Position numbers and translations under genes: made by a program. 8,033 nt of DNA from Oscillospiraceae bacterium (GTDB lineage Bacteria; Bacillota; Clostridia; Oscillospirales; Ruminococcaceae), in assembly GCA_018110855.1 (NCBI GenBank), contig JAGBFZ010000032.1:1-8033 (forward strand), given 5' to 3'. This document shows positions 1 to 6,670 of this stretch, piece after piece (within the stretch, counting starts at the first letter, position 1; every line of letters begins with the position of its first letter). The notes beneath the pieces are model-generated. The model was not told the origin of the DNA, searched no databases, and was given only the letters and a program-made list of their open reading frames with translations.

Positions 1-386
1 AGTATTGCGGAAATTATTACGGCACCCCCAGAAAAGCGGTGGAGGATAAGCTGGCAGAAGGCAAGGACGTTATACTTGAGATAGAGGTTCAGGGTGCTAT
101 GAAGATCAAGAAGGTCTGCCCCGAGGCTGTGTTCATTTTCATTCTGCCGCCATCTCTCGAGACCTTGAAGCAGCGTCTTGAAAAACGTGGGACGGAAACT
201 GCCGAGGTTATTGAAAAGAGAGTAGCCGAGGCAAGAGGCGAGATTGAAAAGGCATATGATTACGATTATGTTATCGTAAATGACGACCTGAACGAGGCTG
301 TCAGCGACTTCCTCAAGGCGGTCGATGCGGAAAAGCTTACCGCAAAGCGTAATGTCAGTCTTATCGACAACATTCTCGGCAAATAA
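1..386 (+). CDS. gmk: Guanylate kinase, 3' part (5' end outside window)
   Basis: Guanylate kinase phosphorylates GMP (and dGMP) to GDP with ATP in the cytosol, an essential step in purine nucleotide supply. The reading frame is open from base 3 and gives about 127 residues to the TAA at 384-386. The visible part begins YCGNYYGTPRKAV, the GMP-binding-domain segment with the family's YYGT motif. It continues with DVILEIEVQGA, matching the family's D-x-D-x-QGA stretch, then a PPS-x-x-x-L-x-x-R-L-x-x-RGTE block belonging to the lid. The P-loop and roughly the first 75 to 80 residues lie upstream of the window (usual length about 200). The in-frame GTG at 39 is internal to the conserved domain and is not the start. 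The next gene, rpoZ, lies 67 bases downstream, the usual Firmicute order. No terminator is visible between them. Identification is firm. Confidence 0.96.
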   Translation, partial: YCGNYYGTPRKAVEDKLAEGKDVILEIEVQGAMKIKKVCPEAVFIFILPPSLETLKQRLEKRGTETAEVIEKRVAEARGEIEKAYDYDYVIVNDDLNEAVSDFLKAVDAEKLTAKRNVSLIDNILGK

Positions 387-391
387 AACAG

Positions 392-420
392 TTGCATTTT
401 TCATAAATATATGGTATAAT
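392..420 (+). promoter_or_regulatory. SigA-type promoter with extended -10, upstream of rpoZ
   Basis: TTGCAT at 392-397 (4 of 6 to the TTGACA consensus) is separated by 17 bases from a perfect TATAAT at 415-420. The TG at 412-413 plus one base makes an extended -10 (TGGTATAAT). Surrounding bases are AT-rich. Transcription would start near 426-428, giving an untranslated leader of about 27 bases that contains the ribosome site AAGGAG (439-444), 9 bases before the rpoZ ATG. This would let rpoZ and the downstream genes be transcribed independently of gmk. It is predicted from sequence only. Confidence 0.8.
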
Positions 421-453
421 AAAATAATATGATTTTTTAAGGAGAGTAAAGTT

Positions 454-684
454 ATGTTAAGACCCGCAATGAATCAGATCGCTACACACGGCGAAAGCTA
501 TTATTCTGTTGTAATCGGAGTTGCAAAGCGCGCAAGAGAGATCGCTGACGAGCTTACCGAAAAGAACATGACTCTTGAGGAAAAGCCCGTAAAGACCGCT
601 GTGGACGAGTTCGCAGCAAGGAAATTCTCCATTATTGAGGATCCTTCCGTAAGACCTTCAAAGTCTGCCGAGGGAACAAACTGA
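454..684 (+). CDS. rpoZ: DNA-directed RNA polymerase omega subunit
   Basis: Omega is a small cytosolic subunit that wraps the C-terminal tail of beta-prime and helps assemble RNA polymerase. The 76-residue product has the family's hallmarks. SYYSVVIGVAKRAREIA (about residues 15-31) corresponds to the conserved helix with the AxRAR-like core. KPVKTAVDEFAARKF (about 44-58) is the second conserved helix, where the family has 'kpv..A..Ei..gki'. The length is normal for a Firmicute omega. The start ATG 454 is fixed by AAGGAG at 439-444 with 9-base spacing; the internal ATG at 469 has no such site. The gene ends with tandem stops TGA TAA (682-687), and priA begins 5 bases after the TGA, so the two are probably translationally coupled. 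Omega proteins are short and diverged, but the context between gmk and priA makes the call secure. Confidence 0.93.
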   Translation: MLRPAMNQIATHGESYYSVVIGVAKRAREIADELTEKNMTLEEKPVKTAVDEFAARKFSIIEDPSVRPSKSAEGTN

Positions 685-689
685 TAAAA

Positions 690-3122
690 ATGAACAGTCT
701 GACTGTCCGGGTGGGCGTCAGCGGCACGTCCTTCGCCTTCGATCAGGCGTACAGCTACAGCGTTCCCGATGCTCTGGCTGACAGGGCTGTTACGGGGGCT
801 CGTGTGATCGTTCCCTTCGGACGCTCCGACAGGCGCAGAGTTGGTATTATCGTGGGAGTGAACGGCGGCAATGATGAAAGCATTGCATTAAAGCCCATCT
901 CCTCCGTTATCGACAGGGAGCCTGTTATCGGAGAAGAACAGTTAAGGCTTCTTCTGTGGCTCAGGGAAACGGTTTTCTGCACCTATTTCGAGGCGCTTTG
1001 CACACTCATCCCCCCTGGACTTGGAGTGAGCTTCACTCAGAAATACAGGCTTTCTCAGAAAAAGCCTCAGAAGGGCGAGCTTTCTTCCAAAGCGATGGGG
1101 CTGTATCTGTCCGCATCGGAAGCAAAGGACGGCGGGGAGCTTTCCATGCTCATATCCGAGGACAGGGAATCCGCCGCAGAGCTTACGGAGAAGGGCTTTC
1201 TTGAGGAAATCGACCATGCGAAACAAAGGATTCGTGACGACACCGTAAGCATGGTAAGGCTTGTTCCCGATTATTCGGAGAAAAGTATCAAGCTCACTCC
1301 CAAGCAGAAGGCTGCGGCTGAAATGCTTGAAAGAGAGGGCTGCGCTTCGGTGAGAGAGCTGTGCTATATGTGCGGCTGCACTCCTCAGGTAGTCAAGAAC
1401 ATGGTAAAAAGCGGGGCTGCGGAGCTTTTTGATTACGAGGTAATAAAGGCTCCCGAGATCGCAGAGCGTGACAGTGTTGATGATATCACACTGAACTCAT
1501 ATCAGCAGGCGGCTTTTGACGGCATATCGCAGATGATATCGGAGAAAAAGGCGGCTTCGGCTCTGCTTTTCGGCGTTACGGGCAGCGGCAAGACTCCCGT
1601 ATTTGCAAAGCTCATCGACTATACCCTTAAAATGGGCAGGAATGTTATCATGCTCATTCCGGAGATATCCCTTACGCCTCAGACACTGAACCGATTCCGC
1701 AGGCTTTTCGGGGAGACTGTTGCTGTGCTTCACAGCGGACTGTCACTTTCAATGCGTTCAAATGAGTATAAGCGTGTTAAATCGGGGCAGTGCAGGATAG
1801 TTGTGGGCACTCGCAGCGCAGTCTTCGCACCCCTTTCCAATATCGGACTTATTATCATGGACGAGGAAGGGGAGCGGACATATAAATCCGAGTCAAGCCC
1901 AAGATATCATGCAAAGGACGCGGCGGCGCAGAGATGCCTTTATCATAACGCAGTTCTGCTTACCGCTTCGGCAACTCCTTCCATTGAGAGCTATTACAGC
2001 GCTGAAAAGGGCAGGACACGGCTCTTTACCATGCCCGAAAGATACAGCGCAGACCCCGATGAAAAGGCAGCTATGCCTCATGCTGAGATAATCGACATGA
2101 CAGGCAGCGGACGTATTCTCAGCGAGGAGCTTGTAAGCGGCGTCAACGGCAATCTTCAGAGGGGGGAGCAGTCCATATTGCTGCTCAACCGTCGGGGATA
2201 TCATACGATCATCACCTGTCAGGAATGCCGTGAGCCTGTTTCATGCCCCAACTGCAGTATCCCGCTGACCTATCACAAGGTGAATAACCGCCTTATCTGC
2301 CATTACTGCGGCTATGGGCAGGACTATACCGATAAATGCCCCAAATGCGGCAGCCCCAAGCTCAGGCTTTCGGGAATGGGCACTCAGCGCCTTGAGGACG
2401 AGCTTGCGGAATTTTTCCCGAGTGCAAGGATACTTCGCATGGACGCAGACACCACATATTCCCGATATGCCTATGACAAGCGGTTTACAGCTTTTGGCAA
2501 TGGGGAATACGATATAATGGTGGGCACTCAGATGATAGCCAAGGGGCTTGATTTCCCTAATGTGACGCTTGTGGGAGTTCTCAATGCGGACAAATCCCTT
2601 TATTCGGGGGATTTCCGAAGCTATGAGCGCACCTTTTCCCTTATCACTCAGGTTGTGGGGCGAAGCGGACGGGGGAATTCAAAGGGACGGGCTATAATCC
2701 AGACCTTTGCTCCCGATCATTACGTTATAAATCTTGCGGCAGAGCAGAATTACACCGCTTTTTACGAGCAGGAAATTGCCATGCGGCGGGCACTCATATA
2801 TCCTCCCTTCTGTGATATCTGTTCGGTGGGATTTTCGGGTGAGGACGACAAAAAAACTGCTTCGGCTGCGGATTTATTCGCTGAAAGCATAGCCGAGGGG
2901 ATAAAGAACGTCTCCGAAAAAATGCCCATACGGGTCCTCGGTCCGTCAAAATGCGTTTTTGAAAAAATCAACGGAAAATTCAGATACAGGATAATCATTA
3001 AATGCCGAAACAATGCTCAGTTCAGAGGCTTCATAAGCGGCGTAAGGACTGAGACTGCACGGCTCCCCGAATTCAGGGGGATATCGGTCATTATTGATAT
3101 GAACGGCGATATTTCGCTGTAA
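690..3122 (+). CDS. priA: Primosomal protein N' (PriA), replication restart helicase
   Basis: PriA is a 3'-to-5' superfamily 2 DNA helicase that recognises abandoned replication forks and starts reloading of the replicative helicase. The 810-residue protein has the full architecture. An N-terminal 3'-end-binding domain (about 1-110, with VPFGR at 41-45) is followed by a winged-helix region (about 200-250). The helicase core carries Walker A GVTGSGKT at 295-302, motif II DEEG at 391-394, TASATPS at 425-431 and NRRGY at 500-504. Eight zinc cysteines sit in four CxxC pairs at 510/513, 519/522, 537/540 and 550/553. GTQMIAKGLDFP follows at 612-623 and motif VI QVVGRSGRG at 654-662. The C-terminal domain ends at 810. 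Motif II normally reads DEEH, so Gly394 is odd. A weak GAGGGA (670-675) lies 14 bases before the ATG; coupling to rpoZ probably drives translation. Many Firmicutes carry coaBC between rpoZ and priA, and it is absent here. Confidence 0.97.
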   Translation: MNSLTVRVGVSGTSFAFDQAYSYSVPDALADRAVTGARVIVPFGRSDRRRVGIIVGVNGGNDESIALKPISSVIDREPVIGEEQLRLLLWLRETVFCTYFEALCTLIPPGLGVSFTQKYRLSQKKPQKGELSSKAMGLYLSASEAKDGGELSMLISEDRESAAELTEKGFLEEIDHAKQRIRDDTVSMVRLVPDYSEKSIKLTPKQKAAAEMLEREGCASVRELCYMCGCTPQVVKNMVKSGAAELFDYEVIKAPEIAERDSVDDITLNSYQQAAFDGISQMISEKKAASALLFGVTGSGKTPVFAKLIDYTLKMGRNVIMLIPEISLTPQTLNRFRRLFGETVAVLHSGLSLSMRSNEYKRVKSGQCRIVVGTRSAVFAPLSNIGLIIMDEEGERTYKSESSPRYHAKDAAAQRCLYHNAVLLTASATPSIESYYSAEKGRTRLFTMPERYSADPDEKAAMPHAEIIDMTGSGRILSEELVSGVNGNLQRGEQSILLLNRRGYHTIITCQECREPVSCPNCSIPLTYHKVNNRLICHYCGYGQDYTDKCPKCGSPKLRLSGMGTQRLEDELAEFFPSARILRMDADTTYSRYAYDKRFTAFGNGEYDIMVGTQMIAKGLDFPNVTLVGVLNADKSLYSGDFRSYERTFSLITQVVGRSGRGNSKGRAIIQTFAPDHYVINLAAEQNYTAFYEQEIAMRRALIYPPFCDICSVGFSGEDDKKTASAADLFAESIAEGIKNVSEKMPIRVLGPSKCVFEKINGKFRYRIIIKCRNNAQFRGFISGVRTETARLPEFRGISVIIDMNGDISL

Positions 3123-3149
3123 AGTATATATCAGAAAGGAATATTTGCA

Positions 3150-3682
3150 ATGGCACTTCGCAATATATATATTGACGGCGACCCATTCTCAGAAAAAAAT
3201 GCAGACCTGTTGAAAAATTCGATGAAAAGCTCCATACTCTCCTTGACGATATGCATGAAACTCTCGACAAGGCTGAGGGAGTCGGACTTGCAGGTCCACA
3301 GGTGGGAATGTGCAGAAGGCTCTTCATCATGCACTTAGAGGACAGCGAGACAAAGACAGAACGCCGCATTGAAGCCATAAATCCCGAAATAAAGGCTCAG
3401 GAGGGAAAGCAGCGTGTAATGGAGGGCTGCCTTTCCTGTCCCGACAAGTGGGGCTATGTTACCCGTCCCAAGCACGTTGTCCTCAGAGCGCAGGACAGAA
3501 ACGGCGAATGGTTCGAGGAGAGCTTTGACGATCTGGGTGCGCAGTGCGTATGCCATGAAAACGCTCATCTTGACGGTCAGCTTTTTGTGGACGTGGTGGA
3601 GGAATTTGTCCGTCCCGAGGACGTTCAGAACGGCGGACAGCAGCGCAGAAGAGTAAAGGTCAGAGCAATAGGACAGAAATAA
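3150..3682 (+). pseudogene. def: Peptide deformylase, reading frame split by a one-base shift
   Basis: Peptide deformylase removes the formyl group from the N-terminal Met of new proteins, undoing the work of fmt next door. The natural start ATG 3150 has a good ribosome site (AAAGGA 3135-3140, 9 bases away) and encodes MALRNIYIDGDPFSEK, a normal Def N-terminus. That frame then stops at 3336-3338. The rest of the enzyme lies in the -1 frame, from CRPVEKFDEKL at 3200 to the TAA at 3680-3682. One extra A in the seven-A run at 3193-3199 would join them into a full 177-residue protein. On that numbering, motif 1 is GVGLAGPQ (44-51), motif 2 is EGCLS with metal ligand C94, and motif 3 is HENAH (136-140) with E137 as catalytic base. 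The ATG at 3251 has no ribosome site and would lose the first 34 residues. The shift may be a sequencing or assembly error, a real mutation, or slippage. Identity is certain; functional state is not. Confidence 0.88.
3193..3199 (+). other. Seven-A run at the def frameshift point
   Basis: The upstream def frame reads GAA AAA AAT across this run, and the downstream frame resumes at TGC (3200). The heptamer A AAA AAT (3194-3200) has the X XXY YYZ form of a -1 slippery site, and an A run can also cause polymerase slippage. I see no strong hairpin just downstream and no Shine-Dalgarno-like sequence 10 to 15 bases upstream. A simple homopolymer indel is therefore the plainest reading. Confidence 0.7.
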
Positions 3683-3686
3683 TTTC

Positions 3687-3693
3687 GGGGAGG
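3687..3693 (+). promoter_or_regulatory. Ribosome binding site that decides the fmt start
   Basis: GGGGAGG ends one base before the ATG at 3695, which is too close to work for that codon. It sits 7 bases before the ATG at 3701, the ideal spacing. The site therefore selects ATG 3701, which also gives the family-like N-terminus MNIVFMGTPDFAVP. Confidence 0.8.
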
Positions 3694-3700
3694 TATGGCT

Positions 3701-4618
3701 ATGAATATAGTATTTATGGGAACGCCCGATTTTGCCGTTCCGTGCCTTAAAGCCCTTGTTGAAAGCGGAGAGAATGTGACGGCGGTATTTACTCAGCCCG
3801 ATAAGCCCAAGGGACGGGGCTACAAGCTCGCTCCTCCTCCTGTGAAGGAATATGCCGTTTCCCAAAATATACCCGTTTATCAGCCTGTGAGCATGAGAAA
3901 GGGCGAGGAGGCGGACGAGGCATACGAGACTTTAAAAAAGATCGCTCCCGACCTTATTGTGGTAGTTGCATACGGTCAGCTTCTTCCAAAGAGGATACTT
4001 GATCTTCCCAAAACCTACTGTATGAATATCCATGCATCCCTGCTGCCGAGATACCGTGGCGCAGGACCTATCCAATGGTGCATTTTAAATGGCGAGAAAA
4101 CTACAGGAGTTACCTCCATGATAATGGCAGAGGGGCTTGACACGGGAGATATGCTGCTTAAAGGCTCTCTTGAAATAGGCGAGAACGAGACGGCAGACGA
4201 GCTTCACGACAGGCTTTCCGAGCTTGGTGCAAAGGTGCTTCTGGATACAGTCAAAGCAATTAAATCGGGAGATGTTCATCCCGAAAAGCAGGATGACAGC
4301 CTTTCAAATTATGCTCCGAGACTTACGAAGGAGCTTTGCCCAATTGATTTCAATAAACCCGCAAAGGCTATACATGATCAGATAAGAGGTCTTTCCTCAT
4401 GGCCCTGCGCTGTCGCGGAGATAGCAGGCAGGAGACTTAAAATTTACCGAAGCGAGCTTGACGGTGTTTATCACAGCGGCTCTGCGGGGGATATCTGCGA
4501 CAAGGATAAATTTACCGTTGTCTGCGGAGACGGCTTCGGAATAACCTTTACCGAGGTGCAGGCAGAGGGCGGAAAGAGAATGAAAACCTCTGATTATCTC
4601 AGGGGAAATAAGCTATAA
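3701..4618 (+). CDS. fmt: Methionyl-tRNA formyltransferase
   Basis: Fmt transfers a formyl group from 10-formyl-tetrahydrofolate to the Met on initiator tRNA, making the fMet-tRNA that starts bacterial proteins. From ATG 3701 the product is 305 residues, close to the usual 305 to 320. The N-terminal Rossmann-type catalytic domain (about 1-190) opens with MNIVFMGTPDFAVP. It carries QPDKPKGRG (about 32-40), then NIHASLLPRYRGAGPIQ (109-125) with the catalytic Asn109 and His111 and the family's tRNA-contacting loop nearby. Asp147 in GLDTGDM completes the active-site triad. The C-terminal OB-fold domain (about 205-305) ends in the typical MKTSDYLRG. An in-frame ATG at 3695 would add two residues but is badly spaced from the ribosome site. 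The gene lies 18 bases after def, its usual functional partner, and 12 bases before the zinc peptidase gene. Nothing is missing or odd in the protein. Confidence 0.97.
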   Translation: MNIVFMGTPDFAVPCLKALVESGENVTAVFTQPDKPKGRGYKLAPPPVKEYAVSQNIPVYQPVSMRKGEEADEAYETLKKIAPDLIVVVAYGQLLPKRILDLPKTYCMNIHASLLPRYRGAGPIQWCILNGEKTTGVTSMIMAEGLDTGDMLLKGSLEIGENETADELHDRLSELGAKVLLDTVKAIKSGDVHPEKQDDSLSNYAPRLTKELCPIDFNKPAKAIHDQIRGLSSWPCAVAEIAGRRLKIYRSELDGVYHSGSAGDICDKDKFTVVCGDGFGITFTEVQAEGGKRMKTSDYLRGNKL

Positions 4619-4630
4619 GGAGAATTTGCC

Positions 4631-5311
4631 ATGTACTGGGACAGCACAATAATTATTCTTATTCCTGCAATTATTTTCAGCCTTATTGCACAGCTGATGG
4701 TCAAATCCACTTTTTCAAAATACAGTAATGAACGCAACAGCCGCGACCTGACGGGTGCGGACGCAGCAAGAGCGATACTTGACAGAAATGGTCTTACTCA
4801 TGTGAGGATCGAGCGCATAAGCGGCAGTCTCACCGACCATTTCGACCCGAGAGCAAATGTTATCAGGCTTTCCGATGATGTTTACGGAAGTGCCACTGTT
4901 GCTGCGGTGGGCGTAGCTGCTCATGAGGCGGGTCATGCGGTGCAGTATGCAACGGGATATGCCCCCATCAAGGTAAGAAATGCGATCATTCCCATAACAC
5001 GCTTCGGCTCAAGCCTTTCCACCCCTCTTGTCATTCTGGGACTTGCTTTTTCATGGGATTTTCTTATTACCGCAGGAATACTTCTTTTCTGCGCAGTTGT
5101 GCTTTTTCAGGCGATCACTCTCCCTGTGGAGTTTGACGCAAGCGGCAGGGCAATAAAATCTCTTCGTTCCGCTCATATCCTTGAGGACGATGAGCTGAAT
5201 AACGCAAAAAAGGTTCTCACTGCTGCTGCAATGACCTATGTTGCGGCAATGGTCACAGCTCTGCTGAGCCTTGTCCGTCTGCTTCTTATTTCGGGCAGAC
5301 GCAGAAGATAA
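4631..5311 (+). CDS. YugP-type membrane zinc metallopeptidase
   Basis: This 226-residue integral membrane protein belongs to the neutral zinc metallopeptidase family typified by Bacillus YugP (Zn_peptidase_2 type). Residues 6-24 are an N-terminal hydrophobic segment. The zinc site HEAGH is at 98-102, within VGVAAHEAGHAVQYATGY, and the likely third ligand is Glu167 in LPVEFDASGRA, a motif shared by the family. Further hydrophobic segments lie at about 131-163 (probably two passes) and 196-220, followed by a basic tail SGRRRR. The physiological substrate of this family is not established, to my knowledge. The ribosome site AAGGAG (4617-4622) overlaps the fmt stop codon as TAAGGAG, 8 bases before the ATG, so translation is probably coupled. 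This gene is commonly found between fmt and rsmB in Clostridia. The family call is firm and the role is unknown. Confidence 0.9.
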   Translation: MYWDSTIIILIPAIIFSLIAQLMVKSTFSKYSNERNSRDLTGADAARAILDRNGLTHVRIERISGSLTDHFDPRANVIRLSDDVYGSATVAAVGVAAHEAGHAVQYATGYAPIKVRNAIIPITRFGSSLSTPLVILGLAFSWDFLITAGILLFCAVVLFQAITLPVEFDASGRAIKSLRSAHILEDDELNNAKKVLTAAAMTYVAAMVTALLSLVRLLLISGRRRR

Positions 5312-5332
5312 AACATTTTCGGAAGTGATAAT

Positions 5333-6670
5333 ATGTCCGCACGGCTTGCCGCTTATAAGCTCATTGAAAGAGTAGAGGGCAGCGCATATTCAAATATTGC
5401 CCTTGACAGCGCATTTAAGGACAGCTCCCTTTCCGAGAGGGACAAGGCATTTGCGGCAAGGCTTTTCTATGGCGTTACCGAAAGGCGCATCACTCTTCTG
5501 CATCTCATTTCCGCATATGTTTCAAAGCCTCTTGAAAAACTTGACAAACAGGTGCGGATAACGCTGATGATGGGCGCTTATCAGCTTCTGTATATGGATA
5601 ATGTTCCAGATAATGCCGCTGTCAGCGAGTCGGTGGAGCTTGTCAAAAAGCTCAGAAAGACTTCAGCAGCGGGAATGGTCAATGCAGTTCTCAGAAACAT
5701 CATCAGAGACGGAAAAAAGCTCCCAGAGATAAATGGGGATAAATTTAAAAAGCTGTCCGTTCTTTACTCCTGCCCCGAGGAGCTTATCAGGCGCATATAC
5801 GAGGGCTACGGCGAGGAAAATGCTCGCTCTCTGCTTGAAGCCTCACTGCTTCCCTCTATATGCACTCTGAGGGCTAATACCCTTAAAACAAGCGGCTCCT
5901 CTCTTGCAGAAAGCCTTTCAAAGCGGGGCAGAAGCGCAAGGGTCAGCGAGCTTGATGAAAATACGGTCATCTGCGACGACCTTCGGGACGTGGAGAATGA
6001 CGAGGATTTCATAAAGGGAAATTATCACGCTCAGGATTATTCCTCACAGCTTTGCTGCAAGGCGGTTGCTCCGCAGGAAGGGGAAACTGTGATCGATCTC
6101 TGCGCTGCTCCCGGAGGAAAGACCTTTACCATGGCGGAGATGATGGAAGATAAGGGCAGGATAATCGCCTGCGAGCTTCATCAGAAGCGGACGGGACTTA
6201 TCAGAAATGGCGCAGAACGGCTGGGACTTTCAATAGTTGAGCCGCTCACAAATGACGCAAGAAAGCATAATCCCGATTTGCCCAAGGCGGACAGGGTTCT
6301 CTGTGATGTTCCCTGCAGCGGATACGGCGTTATCAGAGGAAAGCCCGAGATACGCTACAAGCCTCTTTCCGAGGCGGATGGGCTGCCGAGTGTTCAGCTT
6401 GAGATACTTTCTGCGGCGTCGGAATACGTTAAAGAGGGCGGTCTGCTGGTTTATTCCACCTGTACGGTGAATATAAATGAAAACGAGCGTGTTGTGGAAG
6501 CTTTCCTTGAAAAGCACAAGGATTTTTCGGGGGAGGAATTTCCCGAAGAGATGGGTGACTTTTTCAGGGGGAAATATATGACTGCAGTGTTCCAAAAGGA
6601 TTTTGGCGGAGACGGATTTTTCATCTGCCGTTTAAGAAAGGGTGAGGCTCATGGAGACGGAAAAGCTTGA
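5333..6670 (+). CDS. rsmB: 16S rRNA (cytosine-5) methyltransferase RsmB
   Basis: RsmB uses S-adenosylmethionine to make m5C at position 967 (E. coli numbering) of 16S rRNA in the small-subunit head. The 445-residue product has the two expected parts. A NusB-like N-terminal RNA-binding domain (about 1-130) includes RLAAYKLIERV, the SERDKAFAARLFYGV block and GAYQLLY. The C-terminal NOL1/NOP2/Sun Rossmann domain starts near 230 with AQDYSSQL. It carries the SAM motif DLCAAPGGKT (255-264), motif IV DVPCSG with Cys328, and motif VI YSTCT with Cys377, the nucleophile position in this family. The NusB domain plus the full C-terminus marks it as RsmB rather than RsmF or a NusB. The start ATG 5333 is preceded by GGAAGTGA (5321-5328). 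The gene follows the zinc peptidase gene by 21 bases, and its 3' end overlaps rlmN by 20 bases. Confidence 0.96.
   Translation: MSARLAAYKLIERVEGSAYSNIALDSAFKDSSLSERDKAFAARLFYGVTERRITLLHLISAYVSKPLEKLDKQVRITLMMGAYQLLYMDNVPDNAAVSESVELVKKLRKTSAAGMVNAVLRNIIRDGKKLPEINGDKFKKLSVLYSCPEELIRRIYEGYGEENARSLLEASLLPSICTLRANTLKTSGSSLAESLSKRGRSARVSELDENTVICDDLRDVENDEDFIKGNYHAQDYSSQLCCKAVAPQEGETVIDLCAAPGGKTFTMAEMMEDKGRIIACELHQKRTGLIRNGAERLGLSIVEPLTNDARKHNPDLPKADRVLCDVPCSGYGVIRGKPEIRYKPLSEADGLPSVQLEILSAASEYVKEGGLLVYSTCTVNINENERVVEAFLEKHKDFSGEEFPEEMGDFFRGKYMTAVFQKDFGGDGFFICRLRKGEAHGDGKA
6637..6645 (+). promoter_or_regulatory. Ribosome binding site that decides the rlmN start
   Basis: AAAGGGTGA inside the end of rsmB lies 5 bases before ATG 6651 (9 bases if AAAGG is the pairing core). 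It overlaps the alternative GTG at 6642, so it cannot serve that codon. The start of rlmN is therefore taken as ATG 6651. Confidence 0.65.

Noticed and set aside
39..386. gmk taken as starting at GTG 39
   Set aside because: Conserved guanylate kinase residues (NYYGT) are encoded in the same frame before it, so the gene begins outside the window.
3194..3200. Programmed -1 ribosomal frameshift in def as the preferred explanation
   Set aside because: The heptamer fits, but no downstream hairpin or upstream Shine-Dalgarno-like stimulator is visible, and I know of no recoded deformylase. It is kept only as an alternative.
3251..3682. def taken as a normal 143-residue gene starting at ATG 3251
   Set aside because: There is no ribosome site before this ATG, the conserved first 34 residues of deformylase would be missing, and those residues are encoded upstream in another frame with a good start.
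3335..3865. 176-codon open frame on the minus strand across def and fmt
   Set aside because: It is antisense to conserved catalytic motifs of both genes, and its translation has no recognisable domain.
6230..6595. 121-codon open frame on the minus strand within rsmB
   Set aside because: It is a shadow of the rsmB catalytic domain with no recognisable domain of its own.
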